Positions 47,859 through 56,999 of a stretch of DNA of 64,000 bases are shown here, piece after piece. Within the stretch, counting starts at the first letter, position 1. Each line of letters begins with the position of its first letter. This stretch comes from Marinimicrococcus flavescens. Lineage in GTDB: Bacteria; Pseudomonadota; Alphaproteobacteria; Geminicoccales; Geminicoccaceae. The position numbers and the translations under genes were made by a program. The notes under the pieces were generated by a model. It was not told where the DNA came from and did not search any database. It saw only the letters and a list, made by a program, of their open reading frames with translations. The DNA is taken from contig JARGEQ010000008.1 in the NCBI GenBank assembly GCA_029211145.1, forward strand, positions 1 through 64,000. Direction: 5' to 3'.

Positions 47859-48985
47859 CAGCCGCTCTCCCGCTGGGCTTTTTGCCAGGCGTCGTGGATC
47901 TCGGCGAACATCGCCGCCTCCTCCGCCGACAGGGCCTGGCCCACGCTCTGCTCGAAAAAGTCGGCGAAGAGGTCGGGCACCTCGCGGCGCAGCGCTTCGG
48001 CCCCCGCGCCCTGCACGGCCGTGCCGGCCGCGTAGAAGGGACGCTCGATCATGAGCAGGTTGGGAAAGACCTGACGCAGCTGCGCGAAGGGCTCAGCCAG
48101 CGCCTCCGTGTTCTCGATGACACAGGCCACATAGTCCTCGGAGCGCGGCGCCTGCAGGAGGCTCGCCATCAAGCCGGTGAGGATGCGCACGTCGCGGCGC
48201 GGGCTCAGCACGATGTCCTCGGTGCGGCAGGCGCCGGCGGCGTCGATCTCGACCAGCGTCGCCGACTTGGCGTGGGCCGCCTCGGAGAGGCTGTACTTGA
48301 GCAGCGAGCCCGAATAGCGGATACGCCCGTCGGCGAAGCTCTGGGGCGCGTGGAGATGGCCCAGCGCCGTGTAGGCGAAGCCGGCGAAGGCATCGGTGCC
48401 GACCATGCCGCTGCCGCCGACGCTCAAGGGCCGCTCGCTCTCGCTCTCGCCGCCGCCGGCAACGAAGGCATGCGCCACGAGCACCGCGCGCCGCCCCGGA
48501 TCACGCCCGAGGGCGGCGATCTGTGCCCGCAGGGCGGCATCGTGGTCGTGCACCGCCTGGCCCAGCACGGCGCGCACCAGGGCCGGCTCGGCATAGGCGA
48601 GGCCGAAAATGTCGAGAGGCCCGTGCGCGTCCTCCAGCACCAGCGGCGGGCTGGCGCCGGCCTGGCCGACCACCACCAGTCCCGCGCCGCGCATCAGCCG
48701 GGCGCCGAAAGCGAGCCTCGCCGGGCTGTCGTGGTTGCCGGCGATCAGCAGCGTCGGCAGCCGCAGGTCCTGCACCAGCCGCGCCAGCACCTCGTCGAGC
48801 AGCTCGACCGCCTCGTGCGGCGGCACCGCGCGGTCGTAGATGTCGCCGGCGACGATCACCGCATCGGGCCGCAGCTCGGCCGCGGCCGCCACGATCTGGT
48901 CCAGCGCGTGGGCCTGGTCGTCGAGCAGGCTGTGGCCGTGGAGCTGCCGGCCCAGATGCCAGTCGGCGGTGTGAAGGAGGCGCAT
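47858..48985 (-). CDS. sbcD: exonuclease SbcD
   Basis: The Mre11-type nuclease subunit of SbcCD, 375 residues. It has the metallophosphatase motifs DWHLGRQLHG, AGDIYDRAVPPHEAV and GNHDSPARLAFG. SbcCD opens hairpins at inverted repeats and processes double-strand breaks. It precedes sbcC with a one-base overlap. Confidence 0.93.
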   Translation of the reverse strand: MRLLHTADWHLGRQLHGHSLLDDQAHALDQIVAAAAELRPDAVIVAGDIYDRAVPPHEAVELLDEVLARLVQDLRLPTLLIAGNHDSPARLAFGARLMRGAGLVVVGQAGASPPLVLEDAHGPLDIFGLAYAEPALVRAVLGQAVHDHDAALRAQIAALGRDPGRRAVLVAHAFVAGGGESESERPLSVGGSGMVGTDAFAGFAYTALGHLHAPQSFADGRIRYSGSLLKYSLSEAAHAKSATLVEIDAAGACRTEDIVLSPRRDVRILTGLMASLLQAPRSEDYVACVIENTEALAEPFAQLRQVFPNLLMIERPFYAAGTAVQGAGAEALRREVPDLFADFFEQSVGQALSAEEAAMFAEIHDAWQKAQRESG

Positions 48986-49082
48986 GATGCAGAAGGGACT
49001 CTCGGCTCGAGTATGGCCCGGAGCCTAGCAGGCCCGCGGCGGCTCTGCCAAACAGAGGAACCTGCAGCCAGCGAAGAGGCAG

Positions 49083-50294
49083 ATGCGCCCAGCCGACCTG
49101 CGTCCGGTTTTCCGCCCGCTTCTGGTGACACTGCTGATCCAGGCGCTGGTCTCCGGCGCCGCGTTCAGCGTGCCGGTGCTGGCCCCGGCCCTGGCGGTCG
49201 CCTTCGAGGTACCGGCAAGCTGGAGCGGCTACTACGTGGCGGTAGTCTATCTGGGGGCCACCCTTGCCAGCGCTGCGGCCTTTCCGCTGCTGCGCCGCGC
49301 CGGCGCGCTGGGCGTGACGGCGATGGCGGCGCTGCTGACCGGCCTCGGCCTGGCAGCGGTGGCGCCGGGCCTTCTCGTGCCGGCGATGGCGGGCGCGCTG
49401 GTGGCCGGGCTCGGCTACGGCCTCACCAACCCCGCCGCCTCCGAGATCCTCGCCCGCGGCACCGAGCCCCGCATCCGGGCCGTCGTCTTCTCCCTCAAGC
49501 AGACCGGCGTGCCGCTCGGCGGCATGCTGGCCGGCGCCACCGTGCCCCGGCTGCTGGAGGCTGCCGGCTGGCAGGCGACCCTGCTCATGGTGGCCGGCAT
49601 CTGCCTGCTGGCCGCAGCCCTGCTCTTCGTGCCGGGCGTGCGGATTGCCAACGTCCGGCCGGAGCGAGGGGACGGCGCCGGTGCGGCCGGCGCCCTTCGC
49701 CTCGTGCTGGGCAACCCCGGCCTGCGCCTGCTGGCCTTCGCGAGCTTCGGCCTCGCTGCCATGCAGCTTTGCGTCACCGCCGCCCTCGTGGCCCACCTGG
49801 TGGAGACGGCGGGCTTTTCTCTGCTCGACGCCGGCCTGCTCTTCGCGCTGGCGCAGGGAGCGGGCGTGCTGGGCCGCATTCTCTGGGGGGTGGTCGCCGA
49901 CCTCATCGGCTCGGCGCGACGCACCTTCACCCTGCTCTGCGTCGCCATCACCCTGTGCGCCTGGGCGCTGGCGCTGCTCGACCCCGCCTGGCCCGGCTGG
50001 CTGGTGGCGGTGGTGTGCATCGCGACGGGCGGCACCGCGCTCGCCTGGAACGGCGTCTACATCGCCGAGATCGTGCGCCTGGCGCCGCCGCACGGGGCCG
50101 GAGCGGCGACCGGCGGCGCCCTCATCTTCACCTATGCGGGCGTGGTCGTCGGCCCGCCGCTCTTCAGCGTCGCGGCCGATCTTGCTGGCACCTATGCCGC
50201 CGCCTATGGTCTCGTATCGCTGCTCACCCTGGGCAGCGTCGCCCTCACGCTGCGTGTAAACGAGAATGGACCTGCCCGTCACCGACGCACCTAG
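49083..50294 (+). CDS. MFS transporter (Bcr/CflA- or NreB-like)
   Basis: A 403-residue membrane protein with about 12 helices in two halves; the first half has GLGYGLTNPAASEILARG and FSLKQTGVPLGGMLAGA, typical of bacterial MFS exporters related to the CynX/NarK group. The substrate is unknown. Its last 29 bases overlap the start of the FaxC-type GST gene, so the two are transcribed together. Confidence 0.82.
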   Translation: MRPADLRPVFRPLLVTLLIQALVSGAAFSVPVLAPALAVAFEVPASWSGYYVAVVYLGATLASAAAFPLLRRAGALGVTAMAALLTGLGLAAVAPGLLVPAMAGALVAGLGYGLTNPAASEILARGTEPRIRAVVFSLKQTGVPLGGMLAGATVPRLLEAAGWQATLLMVAGICLLAAALLFVPGVRIANVRPERGDGAGAAGALRLVLGNPGLRLLAFASFGLAAMQLCVTAALVAHLVETAGFSLLDAGLLFALAQGAGVLGRILWGVVADLIGSARRTFTLLCVAITLCAWALALLDPAWPGWLVAVVCIATGGTALAWNGVYIAEIVRLAPPHGAGAATGGALIFTYAGVVVGPPLFSVAADLAGTYAAAYGLVSLLTLGSVALTLRVNENGPARHRRT

Positions 50295-51030
50295 CCCGCC
50301 CCGCGGCGCGCCCCTGGAAGGACCCGTCATCCGGCTCGTCCAGTTCCCCCCGGTGTGGGGCCGCAATGTCAGCCCCTTCACGCTCAAGCTCGAGACCTGG
50401 CTGCGGCTGGCCGGCATCCCCTTCGAGGCGGCGCACTCGATGAAGCTGCACAAGGCGCCCAAGGGCAAGCTGCCGTACATCGTCGACAATGGCGTCAAGG
50501 TGGCCGATTCGAGCCTCGTCATCGAGCATCTCAAGCGCACCCGCGGGATCGATCCCGACGCGGCGCTGGGGCCGCACGAGCGGGCCGCGGCACTGGCCCT
50601 GCAGCGGCTGTTCGAGGACCATCTCTATTTCATCCTGGCCTGGAGCCGGTGGATCGATCCGGCGGGCTGGGAGGCCGTGTCCGAAGGCTTCTTCGACGGC
50701 GTGCCGGCCATGCTGCGCGGACCGCTGCGCCCGCTGATGCGCCGCCAGGTGCGGCGCATGCTGTGGCTGCAGGGCATCGCACGCTACAGCCCCGAGGAGA
50801 TCCTCGAGCTTGCCCGCGAGGATCTGGAAGCGGCCGCCTGCCATCTCGGCGACAAGCCGTTCTTCATGGGCGAGCAGCTCACCACCATCGACGCGGTGGT
50901 CTACGGCTTTCTCGCCAACATCATCTTCGTGCCGGTCGAGACGGACCTCAAGCGGCTGGCCCTGGGCTATCCCAACCTCGTGGCGTTCTGCGAGACCATG
51001 GAGCAGGGGCTCTACGGCGACTCCTGCTGA
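50266..51030 (+). CDS. FaxC/metaxin-type glutathione S-transferase
   Basis: A 254-residue GST-superfamily protein of the failed-axon-connections/Tom37 group. The N-terminal thioredoxin-like domain has PPVWGRNVSPFTLKLETWLRLAGI and KLPYIVDNGVKVADS; the C-terminal domain carries FFMGEQLTTIDAVVYGFLANI. Bacterial members often lack classical GST activity. The MFS gene overlaps by 29 bp; the downstream DUF599 gene overlaps by 19 bp on the other strand. Confidence 0.82.
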   Translation: MDLPVTDAPSPPRGAPLEGPVIRLVQFPPVWGRNVSPFTLKLETWLRLAGIPFEAAHSMKLHKAPKGKLPYIVDNGVKVADSSLVIEHLKRTRGIDPDAALGPHERAAALALQRLFEDHLYFILAWSRWIDPAGWEAVSEGFFDGVPAMLRGPLRPLMRRQVRRMLWLQGIARYSPEEILELAREDLEAAACHLGDKPFFMGEQLTTIDAVVYGFLANIIFVPVETDLKRLALGYPNLVAFCETMEQGLYGDSC

Positions 51031-51752
51031 TCGGGGCGCCCTTGCGGCCCGTCGACCGGCTCGCCGGCCTCGCCCAGCAGCATGTAGGAGTGCGAGCGGA
51101 ACTCACGCCGCCAGTTGACCACCAGCACCCACAAGGTGGCCGCCACCAGCAGCCATGGGTGGACGAACCAGCTCAGCGCCGCGAGGCCGAAATAGTAGGC
51201 GCGCATCGCCTTGTTGAAATGGTCGGCGGCGCGGCTGGCGACCGAGGCGGTGCGCTCGATGTGCCAGGTCATGGACTGCGAGCCGGCCTCCTCGGGCGGT
51301 GGCGTGGCGCCGATCAGGATGGCCACATAGTTGAACTGGCGCAGCGACCAGGTGAACTTGAAGAAGGCGTAGACGAAGATCAGCGCCAGCAGCAGCACCT
51401 TGATCTCCCACAAGCCGGCCGGCGTGGCCGCGGCCAGCGGGATGTCGGCGATGATCGCCATGGCCTGCTCGCGCGCCCCCAGGATGGCCACGAGGCCGCC
51501 GATGAGCAGGATCGCCGAGGAGGCGAAGAACGAGATGTTCTGGACCAGGAGGCTGGTGATCTGGGTGTCGACGATGCGGTTGTCGCGGACCATCATCTGC
51601 CGCATCCAGGCCAGCCGGTAGTCGCGCATGCGGGCCATCAGGGTCTGGCGGCGGCCGCCGTCGGCATAGAGCGCGTAGCCCGTCCAGGCACCCACGAGGA
51701 ACAGCGGGGCCAGGAAGTCCACCTGCAACAGATCGAGCCGCATCCAGTCCAC
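51012..51752 (-). CDS. DUF599 membrane protein
   Basis: A 246-residue DUF599 protein with about four helices: an N-terminal one (DFLAPLFLVGAWTGYALYADG), a middle pair around residues 70-105 and one near the end (WFVHPWLLVAATLWVLVVNW). The family signature MARMRDYRLAWMRQMMVRDNRIVDTQI is present. Function not established. The end overlaps the GST gene end by 19 bp. Confidence 0.83.
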   Translation of the reverse strand: MDWMRLDLLQVDFLAPLFLVGAWTGYALYADGGRRQTLMARMRDYRLAWMRQMMVRDNRIVDTQITSLLVQNISFFASSAILLIGGLVAILGAREQAMAIIADIPLAAATPAGLWEIKVLLLALIFVYAFFKFTWSLRQFNYVAILIGATPPPEEAGSQSMTWHIERTASVASRAADHFNKAMRAYYFGLAALSWFVHPWLLVAATLWVLVVNWRREFRSHSYMLLGEAGEPVDGPQGRPDQQESP

Positions 51753-51836
51753 CAGTCACCTCCTGCGCACACCGGCGCGCTTGCGTCATGCGGCCTCCTT
51801 GCCGAGGCTCCGTCCTGAGGCTACGTCTCGCCAGCC

Positions 51837-52568
51837 ATGAACCATATCCCGCGGCGACGCCCCGTCATCGGCGTCACCCTCGACAGTGAGCCCGCCGGCG
51901 GCTACGCCAAGCTGCCCTGGTACGCGCTGCGCGAGAACTATTGCGACGTCGTCGCTGCGTGCGGCGGCCTGCCCGTTGCCCTGCCCCACGAGCCGGAGCT
52001 GGTCGAGCATTATCTGGCCCTGATCGACGGGCTGGTGGTGACCGGCGGCGCCTTCGACGTCGACCCCGTCCTCTACGGCGCCGCCGAGCGCCACGACACG
52101 GTGCGCCTCAAGGAGCGCCGCACGCGCTTCGAGTGGGCGATCACCGAAGGGGCGCTGGCCCGCGACCTGCCGGTGCTGGGCATCTGCGGCGGCCAGCAGC
52201 TCCTCAACGTGGTGCTGGGCGGCACGCTGATCCAGCACATCCCCGACGCCGTCGCCGACGCGCTGGCCCACGAGCAGCCCAACCCGCGCACCGAGCCCGG
52301 CCACGAGGTGCTGGTCGAGGAGGGCACGCTGCTGCACCGGATCACCGGTGCCGCACGGCTGCCGGTCAACAGCGCCCACCACCAGGCGGCCGAGAAGGCC
52401 GGGCCGGGCATCGTCGTGAGCGGCCATGCGCCCGACGGCGTGGTCGAGGCCATCGAGGATCCGCGCCGGCGCTTTTGCCTGGGCGTGCAGTGGCACCCCG
52501 AATATCTCATCAGCCCGGGCGACCGGGCGATCCTCGAGGCTTTCGTCGCGGCGAGTGCCGGCCGATGA
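51837..52568 (+). CDS. class I glutamine amidotransferase-like hydrolase (PuuD/gamma-glutamyl-GABA hydrolase family)
   Basis: A 243-residue class I glutamine amidotransferase-fold hydrolase. The nucleophile Cys117 sits in GICGGQQLLNV and the catalytic His/Glu in GVQWHPEY. The family includes PuuD, which splits gamma-glutamyl-GABA in putrescine breakdown, of interest because PotABC and two PotD proteins are encoded in the same window. The physical link with rluB is tight: the last codon and stop overlap the rluB start (ATGA). Confidence 0.82.
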   Translation: MNHIPRRRPVIGVTLDSEPAGGYAKLPWYALRENYCDVVAACGGLPVALPHEPELVEHYLALIDGLVVTGGAFDVDPVLYGAAERHDTVRLKERRTRFEWAITEGALARDLPVLGICGGQQLLNVVLGGTLIQHIPDAVADALAHEQPNPRTEPGHEVLVEEGTLLHRITGAARLPVNSAHHQAAEKAGPGIVVSGHAPDGVVEAIEDPRRRFCLGVQWHPEYLISPGDRAILEAFVAASAGR

Positions 52569-53338
52569 GCGAGCCCCGCGAGAGCAATGCGGCCGGCGAG
52601 AAGATCGCCAAGGTGATCGCCCGCGCCGGGGTCTGCTCGCGCCGCGACGCCGAGCGGCTGGTGGCCGAGGGCCGGGTGAAGCTCGACGGCAAGGTGCTGG
52701 AATCGCCCGCCGAGCGGGTGCGGCCGGGGCAGATCGTGCTGGTCGACGGCAAGCCCATCGCCGAGCCCGAGCCGTCCCGCCTCTTTCGCTACCACAAGCC
52801 CCGCGGCGTGCTGACCGCGGCGCGCGACACCGACGGCCGGCCCACCATCTACGACACGCTGCCGCCAAGCCTGCCACGACTGATGCCGGTGGGCCGCCTC
52901 GACATCAACTCCGAGGGCCTGCTGCTGCTCACCAATGACGGCGAGCTCAAGCGGCGGCTCGAGCTGCCGGCCACCGGCTGGATCCGCCGCTACAAGGTGC
53001 GCGCCTTCGGCGAGGTCACCGACGAGCAGCTGGCGAGGCTCGGCAAGGGGATCACCGTCGAGGGGGTCACCTACGGGCCCATCGAGGCGCGCCTCGAGCG
53101 GGTCCAGGGCGACAATTGCTGGATCAGCATGGCCCTGCGCGAGGGCAAGAACCGCGAGGTCCGGCGCGTGCTCGGCCATCTGGGGCTCGATGTCAGCCGG
53201 CTGATCCGCCTGACCTACGGCCCCTTCCAGCTGGGCAGCCTCGGCAAGCGGCTGGTCGAGGAGGTGCCGCCCAAGGTGCTGCGCGAGCAGCTGGGCGGCG
53301 CGATCAAGAAGCCCGTCCGCGAGCGTACCCGGCACTGA
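52565..53338 (+). CDS. rluB: 23S rRNA pseudouridine synthase RluB/RsuA-type
   Basis: A 257-residue pseudouridine synthase with an N-terminal S4 RNA-binding domain (KIAKVIARAGVCSRRDAERLVAEG) and a catalytic domain with VGRLDINSEGLLLLTNDGEL, where the Asp in GRLD is the nucleophile. It starts within the stop of the PuuD-like gene (ATGA) and is followed 4 bp later by rsmD. Confidence 0.88.
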   Translation: MSEPRESNAAGEKIAKVIARAGVCSRRDAERLVAEGRVKLDGKVLESPAERVRPGQIVLVDGKPIAEPEPSRLFRYHKPRGVLTAARDTDGRPTIYDTLPPSLPRLMPVGRLDINSEGLLLLTNDGELKRRLELPATGWIRRYKVRAFGEVTDEQLARLGKGITVEGVTYGPIEARLERVQGDNCWISMALREGKNREVRRVLGHLGLDVSRLIRLTYGPFQLGSLGKRLVEEVPPKVLREQLGGAIKKPVRERTRH

Positions 53339-53342
53339 CGGG

Positions 53343-53900
53343 ATGCGGATCGTCGCCGGCCGGCATCGCGGCCGCGTCCTCCAGACACCGCCCGGCCTCG
53401 ACACCCGGCCGACCAGCGACCGCGCCCGCGAGGCGCTCTTCAGCATCCTCGAGAGCGGCCGCCCGGCCGTCCGCGGCGCGCGCTTCCTCGACCTCTTCGC
53501 CGGCACCGGCGCGGTCGGCCTCGAGGCCGTCTCGCGCGGCGCCGCCGAGGCGCTGCTGGTCGACCGGGGCAAGCCCGCGCTCGCGGCGCTGCGCGCCAAC
53601 GTGGCGCGGCTGCGCGAGGAGCAGCGCGTGCGGGTGCTGGCGGCCGACGCCACCCGGCTGGGCCGGGCGCCGCATCCCTTCGATCTCGTCTTCCTCGACC
53701 CGCCCTATCGCTCGGGCCTCGCTCTGCCTGCCCTCGCCTCGGCCCTCGCGGGCGGCTGGATCGCGCCCGAGGCGCGGGTGATCCTCGAGGTCGCGGCCGG
53801 CGAGACGTTCGCTCCGCCCGCGGGGCTGCAGGTCGAGAGCGAGCGGCGCTACGGCGCTGCCCGCCTGGTGTTCCTGGGATGCGGCGACGGGCAGGGTTGA
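53343..53900 (+). CDS. rsmD: 16S rRNA guanine-N2 methyltransferase RsmD
   Basis: A 185-residue SAM-dependent methyltransferase that methylates G966 of 16S rRNA. Family features: MRIVAGRHRGRVLQ, FLDLFAGTGAVGLEAVSRGA (SAM motif I) and VFLDPPYRSGL (the DPPY catalytic motif). The partner rluB gene is immediately upstream. Confidence 0.93.
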   Translation: MRIVAGRHRGRVLQTPPGLDTRPTSDRAREALFSILESGRPAVRGARFLDLFAGTGAVGLEAVSRGAAEALLVDRGKPALAALRANVARLREEQRVRVLAADATRLGRAPHPFDLVFLDPPYRSGLALPALASALAGGWIAPEARVILEVAAGETFAPPAGLQVESERRYGAARLVFLGCGDGQG

Positions 53901-53972
53901 GCCGGCCGCGCTTGTCAGCGGGCCCGGCCCGCGCGAGGTTGAGCCTGTGGCGAGAGGAGCGGCGGAACGCGG

Positions 53973-54644
53973 ATGGTCCTGACGCGCGAGAAGATCAAGC
54001 AAGGCTGGATCCAGGAGCTCGTGGCGCAGGTCGACGGGCCGGTCAAGCCGCTCACCCTCGACGAGCTGCGCGCCTCGCGCGAGGCGATCCTGGCGGAGCT
54101 GCCGCCCGGCGAGGACGTCTGGGTGTTCGGCTACGGCTCGCTGATCTGGAACCCCTGCATCGAGTTCGCCGAGAAGCGCATCGCCCGGGTGGTGGGCTAC
54201 CACCGCCGCTTCTGCCTGTGGACCCACAGCGGCCGCGGCACCCGCGACAATCCCGGCCTGATGCTGGGCCTCGAGGCCGGCGGGTCGTGCCGCGGCGTCG
54301 CCTTCCGGGTGCCGCACGAGGCCATCGAGAGCGAGCTCGACATCGTCTGGCGGCGCGAGATGGTGATGGCCTCCTACCGGCCGGTCTGGGTCCGGCTCGC
54401 CACCACCGGGGGCCGCCTTCGGGCCATCGCCTTCGTCATCAACCGCAGCCACGAGCGCTATGCCGGCAAGCTCGGCGACGAGCGGATCGTCGAGGCGCTC
54501 GCCAGCGCCTGCGGCCCGCTTGGCAGCTGCGCCGACTATCTCTTCAACACGGTGGCCCATCTCGACGAGCTGGGCATCCACGATCCGGGCATGCACCGGC
54601 TGTGCGCGGCGGTCCGCCGCCAGCAGGCGGCCCTGCAAGCCTGA
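53973..54644 (+). CDS. ChaC-type gamma-glutamylcyclotransferase
   Basis: A 223-residue protein of the ChaC family, which releases 5-oxoproline from glutathione. The signature VFGYGSLIWNP (YGSL at 54-57) and the C-terminal catalytic region around HEAIESELDIVWRREMVMASY are present. Such proteins turn over glutathione; the neighbourhood has two GST-like genes. A 72-bp gap separates it from rsmD. Confidence 0.86.
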   Translation: MVLTREKIKQGWIQELVAQVDGPVKPLTLDELRASREAILAELPPGEDVWVFGYGSLIWNPCIEFAEKRIARVVGYHRRFCLWTHSGRGTRDNPGLMLGLEAGGSCRGVAFRVPHEAIESELDIVWRREMVMASYRPVWVRLATTGGRLRAIAFVINRSHERYAGKLGDERIVEALASACGPLGSCADYLFNTVAHLDELGIHDPGMHRLCAAVRRQQAALQA

Positions 54645-54665
54645 GCACGGGCGGGAGAGCAAGGC

Positions 54666-55361
54666 ATGGCCAGCTACCAAAGAGCGCTCATCGTCGGGGC
54701 CGGCTCGGGGCTGAGCGCGGCGATCGCCCGCCAGCTCTCGCTCGAGGGGCTGGAGGTGGCGCTGGCGGCGCGCGACGCCGACAAGCTCGCCGACCTGTGC
54801 GACGCCACCGGCGCCACCGCCTTCTCCTGCGACGCCGCCGAGCCCGACCAGGTCGACGCCCTCTTCGCCGCGGTCGAGAAGAAGGTCGGTGCGCCGGACG
54901 TGGTGGTCTACAACCCCAGCCGGCGGATCGCCGGCGGCATCGCCGATCTCGACCCGGCCGAGGTCGCCCAGGCGCTGGCCGTTACCGCCTATGGCGGCTT
55001 CCTGGTGGCCCGCCAGGCGGCGCGGCGGATGGCGAAGCTGGGACGCGGCGCCATCCTCTTCACCGGCGCCTCGGCCAGCGTGAAGGGCTATCCCCGCTCG
55101 GCCGCCTTCGCCATGGGCAAGTTCGCCCTGCGCGGCCTCGCCCAGAGCCTCGCCCGCGAGCTGCAGCCGCAAAACATCCACGTGGCGCACATCGTCATCG
55201 ACGGAGCGATCCGCTCGGGCACGCGCAGTGCGCCGCCGGACCGTCCCGACAGCCTGCTGGACCCCGACGCCATCGCCCAGGCCTACCTGAACCTCCTGCG
55301 CCAGGACCGCAGCGCCTGGACCTTCGAGCTCGAGCTCAGGCCCTGGCTGGAGACGTTCTGA
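54666..55361 (+). CDS. SDR family protein lacking the catalytic tyrosine
   Basis: A 231-residue short-chain dehydrogenase/reductase with an NAD(P)-binding motif GAGSGLSAAIARQL (11-24), NAG-like region VVYNPSR, and an SDR-type ending. The usual YxxxK is FAMGK (F148, K152), so the general-base tyrosine is missing. This variant is found in a known SDR subfamily whose catalytic status is unclear. It starts 21 bp after the ChaC stop and could be co-transcribed. Confidence 0.75.
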   Translation: MASYQRALIVGAGSGLSAAIARQLSLEGLEVALAARDADKLADLCDATGATAFSCDAAEPDQVDALFAAVEKKVGAPDVVVYNPSRRIAGGIADLDPAEVAQALAVTAYGGFLVARQAARRMAKLGRGAILFTGASASVKGYPRSAAFAMGKFALRGLAQSLARELQPQNIHVAHIVIDGAIRSGTRSAPPDRPDSLLDPDAIAQAYLNLLRQDRSAWTFELELRPWLETF

Positions 55362-55449
55362 CGAAACCTTCCCGCCATGTGCCCCGGACATGGGACCACG
55401 CGGCGGTTGTGGTTGGTCAAACGGTGCGCGGCGCAGCAGGATGCCGCGC

Positions 55450-56358
55450 ATGCAGGACTTGTGGATCCCCGTCACCATCGCTGCGGCGCTGTTCCAGACG
55501 CTGCGCACCGCCGTCCAGAAATATCTGGCCGGCCGGCTGAGCACGACCGCCTCGGCCTTCACCCGCTTCGCCTACGGAGCGCCCTTCGCGCTCGCCTATC
55601 TGGCGGGGCTCGCAGCCTGGCAGGACGCCGCCGTGCCGGCGCCCGACCTCGCGTTCGTCGGCTGGGTGCTGCTGGGCGCGGTAGCGCAAATCATCGCCAC
55701 GGGCCTGCTCATCGCCGCCGTGACCTTGCGCAACTTCACGGTCGGCGTGGCCTGGTCGAAGACCGAGATCCTCCAGGCGGCGCTGGTGGGCATCGTGCTG
55801 CTGGGCGAGCCGGTGGGGCCTGTCGGTACCGCCGGCATCATGCTGGCCACCGCCGGCGTCATGCTCATGTCGCTGGCCAAGAGCGGCCAGGGCTGGAGGG
55901 CGCTCCTGGCCGGGCTCACCGAGCGGGCGGCCCTGGTCGGGATCGGCGCCGGCGCCGGCTTTGCCATCTCGGCAGTGGGCTTTCGCGGCGCGGCCCTGTC
56001 GCTGGGCCTCGAGAACCCGATCTTCGCCGCCTCGGTGACTCTGGCCTGGGCCACCACCCTCCAGACCCTCCTGCTCGGCGCGTGGCTGGCCTGGCGCGAG
56101 CCCGGCCAGCTCATGCTGGTGCTGCGCTCCTGGCGGATCTCCGGCCTTGCCGGCCTGGCGAGCGTGCTGGGCTCGGGCTGCTGGTTCACCGCCATGACCA
56201 TCCAGGTGGTGCCCTATGTCCGCACGCTGGGGCTGGTCGAGCTGGTGTTCACCTACCTGCTCACCGTCTTCTGGTTCCGCGAGCGGCCCAAGCTGCGCGA
56301 GCTTCTGGGCGTGCTCGCCATGGCCGGCGGCATCGCCATGGTCCTGCTGGCGGGCTGA
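55450..56358 (+). CDS. EamA/DMT-family transporter
   Basis: A 302-residue membrane protein with about ten helices in two EamA repeats (ALFQTLRTAVQKYLAGRLS; TVFWFRERPKLRELLGVLAMAGGIAMVLLAG). The ATG at 55450 is preferred to the ATG at 55441 because the AGCAGG sequence lies too close to the latter. The substrate is unknown. It stands apart from the exporter at 3191. Confidence 0.78.
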   Translation: MQDLWIPVTIAAALFQTLRTAVQKYLAGRLSTTASAFTRFAYGAPFALAYLAGLAAWQDAAVPAPDLAFVGWVLLGAVAQIIATGLLIAAVTLRNFTVGVAWSKTEILQAALVGIVLLGEPVGPVGTAGIMLATAGVMLMSLAKSGQGWRALLAGLTERAALVGIGAGAGFAISAVGFRGAALSLGLENPIFAASVTLAWATTLQTLLLGAWLAWREPGQLMLVLRSWRISGLAGLASVLGSGCWFTAMTIQVVPYVRTLGLVELVFTYLLTVFWFRERPKLRELLGVLAMAGGIAMVLLAG

Positions 56359-56749
56359 GCCGGAGGCGCTCGGGTTCGTGCGTGCCGCATCGCCACCGCA
56401 GCGCGGCCGAGCGGTTCGCGCGGCTTTCTCCTGTCCTTTTTCTCTCGGCCTTCGGGCGCGCCCGTCTGCAGGAGCGGCGCCGGGGCCTGGCTCCTCGGGT
56501 TCGAGTTTTCCGCTCTCTCCTGCAGGGGCCATGGCGCCCTCCATCGATGCACCTCTCGGGTTCGTCTTTTCCACCTTCGCTCGCGGCCTCCTGGCCCGCC
56601 GCGAGAGCTGGAAGACGCTGCGGGGAAAGATACCACAGGAATCGGAATAAATTCCATATCGCGTGGTCTCGCGAGGGTGAGGACGTGCAAGAGCGCTGCG
56701 CGCGGCTGTAATTTTTTCTTCTGTCAGTTTCCGGCGGTTGGGGTTTCAC
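56359..56749. other. intergenic region downstream of the DMT gene
   Basis: No gene is supported in these 391 bases. GGTTCGAG near 56497 superficially resembles a tRNA T-loop, but no matching stem or acceptor arm was found. An inverted repeat, GGAATcggaataAATTCC, lies near 56638-56655. Confidence 0.4.
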
Positions 56750-56932
56750 CGGATCTTCATCCCTTCCGGCAATCCTGCCGGGGTGGGAATCCGCCGCCGC
56801 ATCACGTCGGGACGCGCCTGTTCCACCATCCGCGAGGATCGCACGGCAGAGGCCGACGAAGCGTGGGAAGGTACCGGGGCTGTGGCGTGAGCTTCATGGC
56901 CCGCCTGCCCGACGCCGCCGGCAATCCCGAAG
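56750..56932 (+). repeat. dispersed intergenic repeat, copy B
   Basis: The second copy of the repeat described at 5491-5677, in the same orientation, about 51 kb away. Shared blocks: TGCCGGGGTGGGA (56776-56788) and the 18-base GTGGCGTGAGCTTCATGG (56882-56899), plus a CCGCCGCCGCATCA stretch. Small indels between the copies shift reading frames, so protein coding by the repeat is unlikely. It lies just before the decayed transposase remnant. Confidence 0.7.
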
Positions 56933-56999
56933 GACAAGGGCTCGTTTCGCGAAGCTCATGCGCCGCCTGTCTCACCGCCAGGCCATGGCGTATCGGGCC

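Noticed and set aside
44865-48035. A 1056-residue plus-strand frame opposite sbcC/sbcD
   Set aside because: Antisense shadow produced by the repetitive coiled-coil coding of sbcC; no domain.
56485-56510. tRNA-like GGTTCGAG sequence
   Set aside because: The flanking bases cannot form the 5-bp T-stem or an acceptor stem.
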